Source of the DNA: Bacteroidia bacterium
Lineage (GTDB): Bacteria; Bacteroidota; Bacteroidia; NS11-12g; UBA9320
DNA length: 64,000 nt
Reading direction: 5' to 3'
Assembly (NCBI GenBank): GCA_018402155.1
Contig: JAGYJG010000001.1
Location: forward strand, 632,198-696,197
Below the pieces are notes generated by a model. That model was not told where the DNA came from, did no database searches, and saw nothing but the letters and a program-made list of their open reading frames with translations. The position numbers were made by a program, and so were the translations under genes. Below are positions 9,606 through 18,218 of the stretch, piece after piece. Position 1 is the first letter of the stretch; the number at the start of each line of letters is the position of its first letter.

Positions 9606-9613
9606 TACATTTG
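9606..9613 (+). promoter_or_regulatory. -7 box for yidC
   Basis: TACATTTG is an exact match to TAnnTTTG, 19 nt before the yidC ATG. Confidence 0.6.
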
Positions 9614-9632
9614 CACCCACAAAAATTAGAAC

Positions 9633-11468
9633 ATGGAAAGAAATTCCACCATAGGTTATATACTAATACTTGTTCTTTTTGCTGGTTTTTGGTACCTTAA
9701 TAAAGATACTGCCGAGCAAATAGAGCAAGAAAAGACAAAAAAAGAACAACTTGCCGAGGAGACAGAAGCTGGAGATAAAAACTCAGTCAGTTCTGAATTT
9801 AGTGAGCTAAATACTGAAAATGAAAGTTCAACCAATACAACTCTTCCTGAAGATAGTAATAAAAAAGTGGAGCAAATCTTCACGCTATCAAACGAACTTC
9901 TTCAGTTAGATTTTACCAATATTGGCGGTGTGCCAAAAAAAGTAAATCTTAAAGATTTTCATAGATATGACTCCGGAGATTTGATATTGTTTGAAGATAA
10001 TCAGATGAAATTTGGCTACAGTATACCTTTGGCCAGTGGAGTTGTTGTAAATACGCTAGACAAGGCGTTTGTGGTGACTTCTCAGACCGATAGTACCATC
10101 ATCTTCGAAACTAACCTAGGAGACAGTGCCACAATGGTACAAGCCTATACTATGCACGCTGCATCTTATGGTATTGATTATGATGTTACATTTAAAAACA
10201 TTAATACGGCTGTTTCACCCAACAATAGATTTGCCGAGTTGCAATGGAAAGCTGCTATACAAGGCCAAGAAAAAACATTAAAAGATGAGCGTTCTGTAAC
10301 TACAGTATATTACCACTATGACTCAGATGACGATGTAGACTACCTCAGTGAAACTAGCGATGATGATGACAAACTAGAAGGTGGAGTTAAGTGGATTTCA
10401 TTCAAACAAAAGTTCTTTAACCAAACGCTGATACACGATACAAAGTTCGTTGAAACCGGTGCTATAATTTCTTCCACAGAAAATGAAGCTTATGTGAAAG
10501 ACCTTAGTGCCCAGGTATTTATTCCTCTAGAAGGCACTACCGTAGTGGAAAATATGCGTTTTTTCTTTGGCCCAAATCATTACCCTACCTTAAAAAATGA
10601 GGACGTAGAACTCCAAAAGATAGTGCCACTAGGATGGGGTATTTTTGGCTGGGTTAATAAATTAATTGTTATCCCAATATTCAATTGGCTTGATGATTAT
10701 TTTTCCAACTATGGTCTCATCATTTTATTGCTTACTCTTATTATAAAAATGGCCTTATTTTTTCCAATGTACAAAACGTACAAGAGTACGGCTAAAATGC
10801 GTTTGTTGAAGCCAGAGCTAGACGAGATAAAAGAGCGAACTGGCGATGACATGCAAAAGGCCCAACAGGAACAAATGAAGCTTTATAAGCAAGCGGGAGT
10901 TAGTCCGCTGGGAGGTTGTCTACCGCAGCTTGTACAGATGCCTATTCTTTTTGCAATGTTTAGATTTTTTCCTAGTAGTATAGAGCTGCGCCAAGAGCAA
11001 CTTTGGTGGGCAGATGATCTCAGTAGCTACGACAGTATATACGATTTGGGCTTTGAAATACCCTTCTATGGCGATCATGTGAGTCTATTTACCCTGCTGA
11101 TGACTGCAGTGACAGTGCTCTATACTTATATGAATAGCCAAAATAGTGGACAAATGGTAGGCCCTATGAAAACGGTAATGTACCTCATGCCTATCATGTT
11201 CTTAGGTTTTTTTAATAACTATGCCGCTGCACTTTCTTTTTATTACTTCCTTTCTACGTGTATCACCATCATTCAAAACTATGTGATACGCAAATTTGTG
11301 ATAGATGAAGATAAGCTTCACAAGCAGATACAAGCTAGTAAAAAGAAAAAAGTTAACATGAAAAAAACAGGCCTTCAAAAAAGGCTAGAAGACATGGCCA
11401 AAAAACGAGGTATAGATCCGTATGCTGGTAAAGCAAAATCTGCGCCCAAAGGCAAAAACAAAAAATAA
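9633..11468 (+). CDS. yidC: Membrane protein insertase YidC
   Basis: YidC inserts and folds inner-membrane proteins with or without SecYEG. The 611-aa product has the Gram-negative architecture: an N-terminal transmembrane anchor (residues about 7-22), a large periplasmic beta domain, and a C-terminal 60KD_IMP domain with about five membrane spans (from about residue 350). The conserved region containing LGGCLPQLVQMPILFAMFRF is clear. The tail is lysine-rich, as expected for ribosome contact. An unusually acidic stretch (DSDDDVDYLSETSDDDD) sits near residues 229-245 in the periplasmic domain. The gene has its own promoter and is not next to rpmH/rnpA as in many bacteria. Confidence 0.97.
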   Translation: MERNSTIGYILILVLFAGFWYLNKDTAEQIEQEKTKKEQLAEETEAGDKNSVSSEFSELNTENESSTNTTLPEDSNKKVEQIFTLSNELLQLDFTNIGGVPKKVNLKDFHRYDSGDLILFEDNQMKFGYSIPLASGVVVNTLDKAFVVTSQTDSTIIFETNLGDSATMVQAYTMHAASYGIDYDVTFKNINTAVSPNNRFAELQWKAAIQGQEKTLKDERSVTTVYYHYDSDDDVDYLSETSDDDDKLEGGVKWISFKQKFFNQTLIHDTKFVETGAIISSTENEAYVKDLSAQVFIPLEGTTVVENMRFFFGPNHYPTLKNEDVELQKIVPLGWGIFGWVNKLIVIPIFNWLDDYFSNYGLIILLLTLIIKMALFFPMYKTYKSTAKMRLLKPELDEIKERTGDDMQKAQQEQMKLYKQAGVSPLGGCLPQLVQMPILFAMFRFFPSSIELRQEQLWWADDLSSYDSIYDLGFEIPFYGDHVSLFTLLMTAVTVLYTYMNSQNSGQMVGPMKTVMYLMPIMFLGFFNNYAAALSFYYFLSTCITIIQNYVIRKFVIDEDKLHKQIQASKKKKVNMKKTGLQKRLEDMAKKRGIDPYAGKAKSAPKGKNKK

Positions 11469-11739
11469 TCCTACTGTGATTTTTTGTTTTTAAGATCTGC
11501 AAACTATCAAAATATAGCAGTTAAACGGTGTTTACTTTATTTCAACTACTGCAAAATTGCCATCGATTGTCAGCTTATAATATTGACTAAAAGGGGTACA
11601 AAACCTGTGTTTCGAAAAATGATAAACGTATGGTTAGAGTTGTATGTCATAACACCAGAAAACTTTTTCAAAACTATCACGGGTATAGTTATAGATGAAA
11701 AGCAAGTGTAAAAGATTACGCAGTATTTAATGGTGTAGC

Positions 11740-11827
11740 CTACAAAATTGTGGGATGAAGTTTATTTTGAAATTTTTCCGAGGTAAATCATACTTTTTCA
11801 AAAATCACAATCTTTTTCATCCTGTAG
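11740..11827. repeat. Three-tier nested inverted repeat upstream of the DUF4340 promoter
   Basis: Three pairs of arms are nested: CTACA (11740-11744) with TGTAG (11823-11827), GGATGAA (11753-11759) with TTCATCC (11816-11822), and TTTTGAAA (11765-11772) with TTTCAAAA (11796-11803). About 20 base pairs could form around a 23-nt loop. It ends 3 bp before the -7 box at 11831, so it is a possible small RNA, terminator of yidC, or operator region. Confidence 0.4.
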
Positions 11828-11830
11828 CTG

Positions 11831-11838
11831 TACCTTTG
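11831..11838 (+). promoter_or_regulatory. -7 box for the DUF4340 gene
   Basis: TACCTTTG matches TAnnTTTG exactly and ends 8 nt before the ATG, which predicts an mRNA with almost no leader. Confidence 0.55.
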
Positions 11839-11846
11839 AATCGTTT

Positions 11847-12833
11847 ATGAAAAGATATGTAAGTTTAATTATTTTGGTAATATTTGGTTCAGGAATCTAT
11901 TACATCTTTATTAGTGATAGAAATAAGCCAAAAATTAATGACAAAAATTTTGTTTTAGAAAATACAGATAATGTAACTCGAATATCACTTGAGGATAGGT
12001 CAAGAAGCAAAGTGGTGCTTACTAAAAAAGATAATATTTGGTATGTAAATGATAGCTTCAAGGTCTTTGAGCCTCAAATGGAGTTGTTTTTGAATACAAC
12101 TATAAGTAAAATAAGGGTAAAAGGACCGGTACCAAAAACCGCACATGAAACTACAATTCGAAAAATGGTGGGTAAAGCTATTCATGTGAGAATATATGAA
12201 GGTGAAAAAATGGTCCGAGACTACTATGTAGGCGAAGCTACTCCTGAAAATAATGCTTCTTATCTGCATATAAACGGGAGTAAAACTCCGTATCTAGCCC
12301 ATATATTAGGGTATAATTCAATTTTGTATCCTAAATTTAGCGTATCAGCGAGTGATTGGATAGATCGGACCGTTTTTGACTATAAGCCGGATCAAATAGT
12401 CTCAATTAGTGTCAATTATACTCACGAACCCCATGAGTCATTTACCTTGAGTCGTATTGACTCTACTTATAATATTTCGCCGGGTACTTTTACCGTAAAT
12501 CAAGTAGCAGCGAAGAGTTATTTTACTTTATTTTCATTCAAAAATTTTGAGGGATATGCCGAATACCTGACGCAGGAGGTAAAAGATAGCTTGAAATCAA
12601 GTTTACCTTTTGTGACTATAGGCGTAACACTCACCGATGGAACTATAAAATCACTGCGTCTTTTTCAAAAGAAATCTGGAGACGGGAATACGGTATATGA
12701 CAAAAATGGAAACCCATTGGTAGAAGACACTGAGCGCTATTTTGCTACATTCTCAGGTTTTCCCCACTTGGTTACAGTTCAAGATTATGTATTTGGAAAA
12801 CAATTGGTAAAACGCAGCTATTGGCTCGAGTAG
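11847..12833 (+). CDS. DUF4340 domain-containing membrane-anchored protein
   Basis: This 328-aa protein has one N-terminal hydrophobic segment (about residues 4-22), followed by a soluble domain facing the periplasm or held at the outer face of the inner membrane. The pattern RISLEDRSRSKVVLTKKDNIWYVND and the later VGEATPENNASYLHI match DUF4340, a family known from Bacteroidota and from gliding-motility ABC gene neighbourhoods. No ABC partner is nearby, so the function stays open. It ends with a TAG that directly abuts the reversed stop of rluD, with no spacer. Confidence 0.75.
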   Translation: MKRYVSLIILVIFGSGIYYIFISDRNKPKINDKNFVLENTDNVTRISLEDRSRSKVVLTKKDNIWYVNDSFKVFEPQMELFLNTTISKIRVKGPVPKTAHETTIRKMVGKAIHVRIYEGEKMVRDYYVGEATPENNASYLHINGSKTPYLAHILGYNSILYPKFSVSASDWIDRTVFDYKPDQIVSISVNYTHEPHESFTLSRIDSTYNISPGTFTVNQVAAKSYFTLFSFKNFEGYAEYLTQEVKDSLKSSLPFVTIGVTLTDGTIKSLRLFQKKSGDGNTVYDKNGNPLVEDTERYFATFSGFPHLVTVQDYVFGKQLVKRSYWLE

Positions 12834-13877
12834 CTAGTTTTGAAAACGATATGTTGCTGAAGTTTTTCGCCATTTCTCCACTACAGTTGCCATATCGTTT
12901 GGCATTTCAGCGTCAAATTGCATCCATTTTCCGGTAGTAGGGTGCTCAAAACCAAGTGATTTTGCATGCAGCCCTTGGCGAGGCATTATGCTAAAGCAAT
13001 TTTCTACAAACTGTTTATATTTACTAAAAACGACGCCCTTCAAAATCCTGTTACCCCCATAAAAATCATCACTAAATAAGCTGTGTCCTAGATGTTTCAT
13101 GTGCACACGTATTTGGTGTGTACGTCCAGTTTCTAGTTTGCACTCTACTAGTGAGGTGTACAAAAAATCTTCTAAAACCTTGTAGTGAGTGATGGCGTGT
13201 TTTCCTCTGCCTGCTTCTTCGGGCAATACAACAAAACGTTTTCTGTCGTACTGGTCTCTTCCAATAATGGTGTCTACAGTGCCTTGGGTTTCGCTCATGC
13301 TGCCCCACACCAATGCGTGGTAAGTGCGTTCTATTGTGTGTTCCTTAAACTGTTTGCTTAGGTGGGCAAGAGCAGCATCAGTTTTAGCAATGACAAGCAG
13401 GCCACTTGTATTTTTATCTATTCGGTGCACCAGCCAAGGACGCTTCCCTTTGTGAAGTGCTTTTTTATCGAGCAAAAAAGCCAAAGCATTGAGAAGGGTT
13501 CCTGTATGATTTCCAAAACCAGGATGTACCACCATTCCAGCGGCTTTGTTTACTATCATCAAATCCTCATCTTGATATACAATATCTAAAGTAATATCTT
13601 CCGGTATCACTTCCATATCGGTTGGCTCCTTATCTACACTTACCTCTATATAGTCGGTAGGTTTCACTTTGTAATTAGATTTTATAGCTTTACCATTTAC
13701 CACCACTTGTTTTCGTTCTATCGCTTCTTGCAATTTGTTTCGGCTTGCACCTTCTATTTTATTGACCAAGTATTTATCTACTCTTTCAGGCTCTTGACCA
13801 CCATCTACAGCAAACGTATATTTTAAAAAAAGTTCGCTTTCTGTGATCTGTACATTATTTTTTTCTTGTTTTGACAT
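12834..13877 (-). CDS. rluD: 23S rRNA pseudouridine synthase, RluD/RluC family
   Basis: It isomerises uridines to pseudouridine in 23S rRNA. The N-terminal S4 RNA-binding domain (about residues 30-90, with RKQVVVNGKAIKSNYKVKPTD) is followed by the catalytic domain. The catalytic Asp is in the motif HRIDKNTSGLLV, and RTHQIRVHMKHLGHSLFSD is also typical. The length of 347 aa is usual. The start is ATG. The gene is convergent with the DUF4340 gene, with no bases between the stop codons, and no terminator hairpin was seen in the junction. RluD rather than RluC is a best guess. Confidence 0.9.
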   Translation of the reverse strand: MSKQEKNNVQITESELFLKYTFAVDGGQEPERVDKYLVNKIEGASRNKLQEAIERKQVVVNGKAIKSNYKVKPTDYIEVSVDKEPTDMEVIPEDITLDIVYQDEDLMIVNKAAGMVVHPGFGNHTGTLLNALAFLLDKKALHKGKRPWLVHRIDKNTSGLLVIAKTDAALAHLSKQFKEHTIERTYHALVWGSMSETQGTVDTIIGRDQYDRKRFVVLPEEAGRGKHAITHYKVLEDFLYTSLVECKLETGRTHQIRVHMKHLGHSLFSDDFYGGNRILKGVVFSKYKQFVENCFSIMPRQGLHAKSLGFEHPTTGKWMQFDAEMPNDMATVVEKWRKTSATYRFQN

Positions 13878-13927
13878 ATTATCTAGGTATTCTTATAGTA
13901 GATTTACCATATTAAAAAAATACGGTC

Positions 13928-13935
13928 TATCTTTG
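13928..13935 (+). promoter_or_regulatory. -7 box for the SIS-domain isomerase
   Basis: TATCTTTG is an exact TAnnTTTG match, 28 nt before the ATG. Confidence 0.55.
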
Positions 13936-13956
13936 CATGCTACAAAGGTATTAAGA

Positions 13957-13976
13957 ATAACACATGATAACACATG
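13957..13976. repeat. Tandem 10-bp duplication over a start codon
   Basis: ATAACACATG occurs twice without a gap. The first copy provides the start codon used (13964). The second copy's ATG (13974) is in another frame and meets a stop after four codons. Confidence 0.8.
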
Positions 13977-14965
13977 AATCATCTTTAGAGAATTTTACTG
14001 AACAATTTGACTACGTTCTAGAAAATTATACTCCTCACGGTTTTAATATTAATGATTTTGACAATATTGTACTTGGCGGCCTTGGTGGCAGTGGTATAGG
14101 AGCTATGTTGGCCAAAAATTGGTTTTTTGATAAATGTCCCATTCCAATAGAAACCGTAGCCGACTATCACTTGCCTTCATACATCAGTAGTAAGACTCTA
14201 GTTGTGTTGAATTCATACTCCGGCAACACCGAGGAAACTCTGCAAATGTTTGAAGAGGCTAAAATTAATGGATGTCACATTATCATAATGACAGGAGGAG
14301 GTGAGTTAAAGAATCTTGCAAATGTAAATAACCTCAAGACATATGATTTGAAAGGCGGATATCAGCCCAGAATGACCGTAGGATTTGGATTAAGTTTTAT
14401 CTGCATGATTTTGGGTGAGTTAATGCAGGACAACTACGCTTCTCACTTGGAGGAAGTAAAAAATCACTTTACCACTAATCTAGCTAAACAGCAAGAAAGC
14501 GGTCAACGCATATTCGATTTTTTTAAGGACAGGCCTCAAAGTAAATTTGTTATTGTTGCGGATAGAGAGTTTGCTCCTGTAGCAGTTAGATTTGCACAAC
14601 AGCTAAATGAAAATAGTAAGTTAGAAGCATTTGTAAATGTGCTGCCAGAGGCAAATCATAATGTCATAGAAAGTTATATTGACAAATTGGATACTAACTT
14701 TATTATGCTTTATTCTAATCAAAATGAGCGAGTTGCAGCCCGATTTGATTTCTTAATCTCGCACCTAGAGTTAGAAAACAATAAAGTATTGCCGTTACAA
14801 ATACCCGAGTTTACGTTGACTTCTATATTTGATGTCATCTACAGACTAGATTGGGTAAGTGTACACTTGGCAAATGAGTTGGGCGCTGATTTAATGAATG
14901 TGCCTATTATTATGAATTTAAAAGGCTTTTTAAGTGATTTAGAAATTATAGACGAAGAGGAATAG
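13964..14965 (+). CDS. Bifunctional phosphoglucose/phosphomannose isomerase
   Basis: This SIS-fold enzyme interconverts glucose-6-phosphate or mannose-6-phosphate with fructose-6-phosphate. It feeds glycolysis and, via mannose-6-phosphate, sugar-nucleotide synthesis for the nearby glycosyltransferases. The first SIS domain shows GGLGGSGIGAM (about residues 38-48) and NSYSGNTEET (about 85-94). GGYQPRMTVGFGL and PEANHNVIES are characteristic of the PGI/PMI subfamily. At 333 aa it has the family length. It is transcribed alone, between its own promoter and a strong terminator. Confidence 0.88.
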   Translation: MITHESSLENFTEQFDYVLENYTPHGFNINDFDNIVLGGLGGSGIGAMLAKNWFFDKCPIPIETVADYHLPSYISSKTLVVLNSYSGNTEETLQMFEEAKINGCHIIIMTGGGELKNLANVNNLKTYDLKGGYQPRMTVGFGLSFICMILGELMQDNYASHLEEVKNHFTTNLAKQQESGQRIFDFFKDRPQSKFVIVADREFAPVAVRFAQQLNENSKLEAFVNVLPEANHNVIESYIDKLDTNFIMLYSNQNERVAARFDFLISHLELENNKVLPLQIPEFTLTSIFDVIYRLDWVSVHLANELGADLMNVPIIMNLKGFLSDLEIIDEEE

Positions 14966-14988
14966 CATTTATTTTCCAATCAAAGCAT

Positions 14989-15026
14989 AAAAGCACTTTT
15001 TTTGATTAAAATGGTGCTTTTTTTTT
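14989..15026 (+). terminator. Rho-independent terminator after the isomerase gene
   Basis: AAAAGCAC (14989-14996) pairs with GTGCTTTT (15014-15021) across a 17-nt loop and runs into an uninterrupted T tract to 15026. It lies 24 bp after the stop codon. Confidence 0.75.
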
Positions 15027-15295
15027 ATAACCTCGCTCCCCACAAGTAGTAGGAAATGAACATTGAGTAATATACAATGTGTTCAATACAGCACAAAGCA
15101 CAAATACAAGAGGACTACCAGAAGAGTAGTTGATACCTAATGAAATTAGTGAATAATTACTTTAAAACTACGTTTTTCAATCTTTTAATCAAAACGTTAA
15201 AAACACAGGTTACTTTATTTCAAAAAAAACAGGTACTTAAAGACTTAACAATGTAAGAAACGATATTTCTTCAGTGAGTTGTATTTATTTGTGTA
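15027..15295. other. Intergenic gap between two convergent genes
   Basis: No gene was seen. It contains an imperfect hairpin (GAACATTG 15058-15065 with CAATGTGTTC 15075-15084) and, at its right end, the stem-loop described next. Confidence 0.5.
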
Positions 15296-15306
15296 TCACA
15301 AATAAA
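15284..15306 (-). terminator. Stem-loop spanning the stop of the metallohydrolase gene
   Basis: TTTATTTGTG-TAT-CACAAATAAA is a perfect 10-bp inverted repeat with a 3-nt loop that includes the stop codon at 15296-15298. It is AT-rich with no long T run after it on the minus strand, so it may stabilise a 3' end rather than terminate. Confidence 0.45.
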
Positions 15307-16666
15307 ATACCTCTCCTCTATTAGGGATAATTACTTTATTGCGTAAGTCTTCAGTTAGCACCTCCTTAAGGTCATACATTGCCATTTCTTCACCGTGGAC
15401 AAAAAATATAGTCTTTAGCTTATCACTGTTTGATTGTTCAAAATACTGCTGCAAACCAATCGTGTCTGGATGTGCACTAAACACGTCTGTTTGTAAAACT
15501 TTAGCGTATACGTACTTATCTTTTCCTTTTATGCGTATTGTGCTTTGTCCCATAAGCAGTTGTGCACCTAACGTACCTGGCGAGCAGAATCCTGCAATTA
15601 GAATCGTACATAAAGGATTTTGGATATGGTCACTTATGTGGTGTTGTATTCTGCCACCTTCTAGCATACCAGCAGATGATACAATGATACAAGAATCTCG
15701 GTATAGTTCCATATCTTCTATATCGTTGGCATCTTCGACTAAATATAGGCTTTTAAAATCAAATAAACTACCATCATTGTCTCTCTTGTAATCTTGTGTT
15801 TCTGAGTTGAGGTAATGAGAATAGCGGTTGTGTATATTATTGCTTGCTAGAGCAAGAGGACTATCTGCAAATACGCGTATTGATGGCAGTTTTCCTTCAT
15901 TAAAAAGTTTTTTAAGTGTAAATAGAATTGCTTGTGTGCGACCTACACTGAAAGCTGGAATAATCAATCTTCCGTCTTGTTTTATACAGGTATTGGTAAC
16001 GTGTTCTATGAGTACTTCCTCCGGCGTCCGTTTTTCTTGATGATGTCTATTTCCGTAAGTGGTTTCGCTTATTAGGGCGTCTAGATTCTTCATAGAAACT
16101 GCGTTTACAATTAGTTTACTTCCGGGGTTGCCCAAATCTCCTGTAAATCCAATCACTTTTTTTTCACCTTCTTCATCTATTTCAAGACGCACACTTGCAG
16201 CACCTATAATATGGCCAGCCTCGTGCAATGATATGGCCACATTCTTATTTAATTCAAAACGCTCATAAAATGGTAATGTAAAAACTTGCTCGTTTGATGC
16301 TTTTACCTCTTTAAAACCATACAAACGTGCACTTTTGTTTCGTTTATTATTGCTGTTTTGAATGTTAACTGAATCTATCCATAATTTTTCTAAAAGATAG
16401 GCCGTTGGCTCCGTGCATATTATTTCTCCCTTAAAACCTTGTTTGACCAAGTTTGGAATGTTGCCACTGTGGTCTATGTGGGCGTGGGTCAAAATTAGAA
16501 CATCAATTTGTTTTACGTCAAATGGAAAACGAGCATTGATTTCCTTATTTGTCTTGTCCTCATAGTCTATACCACAATCTATTAAAATAGTATAGCCACT
16601 GTCTAATTGTAATAGGTGCATACTGCCTGTTACTTGCTTAGCAGCTCCCCAACATGTGTACTTCAT
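15296..16666 (-). CDS. Beta-CASP metallo-beta-lactamase-fold hydrolase (RNA-processing type)
   Basis: This 456-aa protein belongs to the CPSF/RNase J-like metallohydrolases. The zinc motif HAHIDH is at about residues 59-64. Further family features are AGHIIGAASVRLE, TGDLGNP, TTYGNRHH, the beta-CASP region (IPAFSVGRTQAILFTL), and a C-terminal specificity segment (FVHGEEMAMYDL). The likely role is cleavage or trimming of RNA in the cytoplasm; the substrate is unknown. It is the last gene of the porX-tsaE-M28 run, 15 bp after the peptidase gene. Confidence 0.87.
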   Translation of the reverse strand: MKYTCWGAAKQVTGSMHLLQLDSGYTILIDCGIDYEDKTNKEINARFPFDVKQIDVLILTHAHIDHSGNIPNLVKQGFKGEIICTEPTAYLLEKLWIDSVNIQNSNNKRNKSARLYGFKEVKASNEQVFTLPFYERFELNKNVAISLHEAGHIIGAASVRLEIDEEGEKKVIGFTGDLGNPGSKLIVNAVSMKNLDALISETTYGNRHHQEKRTPEEVLIEHVTNTCIKQDGRLIIPAFSVGRTQAILFTLKKLFNEGKLPSIRVFADSPLALASNNIHNRYSHYLNSETQDYKRDNDGSLFDFKSLYLVEDANDIEDMELYRDSCIIVSSAGMLEGGRIQHHISDHIQNPLCTILIAGFCSPGTLGAQLLMGQSTIRIKGKDKYVYAKVLQTDVFSAHPDTIGLQQYFEQSNSDKLKTIFFVHGEEMAMYDLKEVLTEDLRNKVIIPNRGEVFYL

Positions 16667-16681
16667 TTCGCTTTAGAATAA

Positions 16682-17818
16682 CTAACGTGCAATTATAAGT
16701 TTTGTTGAGTTAATGTAAGATTCTTCTATGGTATAAATGCTAAAGGTATACAAACCATTGCTAACCGAAGGCACAGGTATTTTGGTCCCTACGAAGACCT
16801 CTTCACTCGCAACCTCTTGACCTATTGAGTTATACAGTTTATACAACACTTTGTCTTGACCATCGACCAAAAAATGAAAATTACTTTTTGCTGGATTTGG
16901 AAATAAAAAAAAATTGGAAGATACGCTTCCATTGTCTAGGGGTCTTGCAAAATAGAGTGATGCAGCGAGTGCTCCCTGAATTACTTGAGAGGTGGCATCG
17001 GTGTCCATATTAAAAACTCGATCGGATAAGCTATGCGAAAAAAAACTATAATCACTTTCTTGGTAAATTCCCGTAATAACATAACCATTTTTTTCGAATG
17101 GCATGTAGTCTGTACTAAATGCTGGTCCAAATACGGGTTCTAAAACTGTATAATCTCTAAAAATCTGTGCTAAAGTATCTGTTTTTTTAAACGACATTTC
17201 GTCATTTGTACTTACCCGATTTCCCTCATCACGTTCACAAGTTATTTTGCTATTATCTTGGTATCGTGTACCGCCGAGCTGGTCCAAATTTAGCATCACG
17301 CTGATATTATCATTAGGATTTAAGGTGTTTGCTACATAATGTTCGCTGCCAAGTAAACCTTGTTCTTCCGCACTGAAATTGATAATTCGGACACTGAGTT
17401 GAGTCGGTATTTCAGCAATAAGTCGTGCTATTTCCATAGTGGCTACTACACCGCTACCATTATCATTGGCTCCATAGCTATCGGTCACTGAGTCATAGTG
17501 TGCGCCTACTATTACCCAAGTAGAGGTATCAGCACCCAGCTTCTCAATTATAATATTGCTAGCCCATTGATTTCTTACTTTAAAACTATCTTGTACGACT
17601 TGGTATCCCAAGTTTTGATAATAGGTGGTAAGCCATTTATTGACCAAGCTATTTGCTAAAGATCCGGTAAATTTTGGCCCAAAATCTTCATATGTCAATA
17701 GTTTTTCGGGGATGTTTGCTACTTTTTTTACCTGTTGTGCTATCACAGGGGAATAGCGCTGAGCAAGTACAATATTGACTGAGAAGCATAAAATTATGAG
17801 AAGATAAACTTTCTGCAT
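16682..17818 (-). CDS. M28 family zinc aminopeptidase with T9SS sorting domain
   Basis: This is an exported two-zinc peptidase. Residues 1-19 form a signal peptide ending LAQ. The M28 metal ligands are seen in GAHYDS (His107), GANDNGSG (Asp119), SAEEQG and LDQLGG, with a final His in FFSHSLSD. After about residue 300 comes a type A T9SS C-terminal domain (FLFPNPAKSNFHFLV ... STKLIIAR), so it should cross the outer membrane and be anchored or released by T9SS. Its start lies inside tsaE (25-bp overlap), placing it in the same transcript as porX, a regulator of T9SS. Confidence 0.9.
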   Translation of the reverse strand: MQKVYLLIILCFSVNIVLAQRYSPVIAQQVKKVANIPEKLLTYEDFGPKFTGSLANSLVNKWLTTYYQNLGYQVVQDSFKVRNQWASNIIIEKLGADTSTWVIVGAHYDSVTDSYGANDNGSGVVATMEIARLIAEIPTQLSVRIINFSAEEQGLLGSEHYVANTLNPNDNISVMLNLDQLGGTRYQDNSKITCERDEGNRVSTNDEMSFKKTDTLAQIFRDYTVLEPVFGPAFSTDYMPFEKNGYVITGIYQESDYSFFSHSLSDRVFNMDTDATSQVIQGALAASLYFARPLDNGSVSSNFFLFPNPAKSNFHFLVDGQDKVLYKLYNSIGQEVASEEVFVGTKIPVPSVSNGLYTFSIYTIEESYINSTKLIIAR

Positions 17819-18216
17819 GGTTCCAAAGGTACTTCTATGTTCAAATTTATGATACTACTTGTAGGCAAGAAGTCTGCAATTTTTTCTGGCCACTCTATAA
17901 AACAAAGGTCACCGCTGTCTATATATTCCATTAATCCTATATCTTCTATTTCATCGGAGGTCTCTAGCCGGTACAAATCAAAATGATGCATAGTACGTTC
18001 GCCATATTTGTAAGTGTTTACCAAAGAAAATGTTGGGCTGTCTACGGCATTAAAATCACCACCCAAGAAGTCTATAAAATGTTTGACAAAAGTAGTCTTA
18101 CCGGCTCCTAAATTACCATGTAATAAAACTATATGCTTGCCATTGTCTAATTGTTTTTTTAGAAAAAGGCCTACTGCATAAAAATCTTGAGATATGTCGC
18201 ATACGTTAAAAACCAT
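17794..18216 (-). CDS. tsaE: tRNA threonylcarbamoyladenosine biosynthesis ATPase TsaE
   Basis: TsaE is the small ATPase that works with TsaB and TsaD to make t6A37 in ANN-decoding tRNAs. At 140 aa it has the usual size. Walker A is HGNLGAGKTTF near residues 34-44. DSPTFSLVNTY, HFDLYRL and CFIEWPEK are the family's conserved motifs. The start follows the porX stop by 2 bp, and the 3' end overlaps the M28 gene. TsaE next to porX recurs in Bacteroidota, as far as I know. Confidence 0.93.
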   Translation of the reverse strand: MVFNVCDISQDFYAVGLFLKKQLDNGKHIVLLHGNLGAGKTTFVKHFIDFLGGDFNAVDSPTFSLVNTYKYGERTMHHFDLYRLETSDEIEDIGLMEYIDSGDLCFIEWPEKIADFLPTSSIINLNIEVPLEPCRKFIFS

Positions 18217-18218
18217 TT

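Larger units (their letters stand above)
11469..11846. other. Intergenic gap between yidC and the DUF4340 gene
   Basis: This gap of 378 bp holds no convincing gene; the 75-aa ORF at 11484-11711 has no family resemblance or start context. Its right half contains a nested inverted repeat and a -7 box, described separately. Confidence 0.6.

Noticed and set aside
11484-11711. 75-aa ORF after yidC
   Set aside because: No family resemblance and no promoter near the start; composition looks like random AT-rich translation.
15339-16268. Plus-strand ORFs opposite the metallohydrolase (15339, 15828, 16059)
   Set aside because: Ser/Cys/Ile-rich antisense translations of a well-conserved gene.
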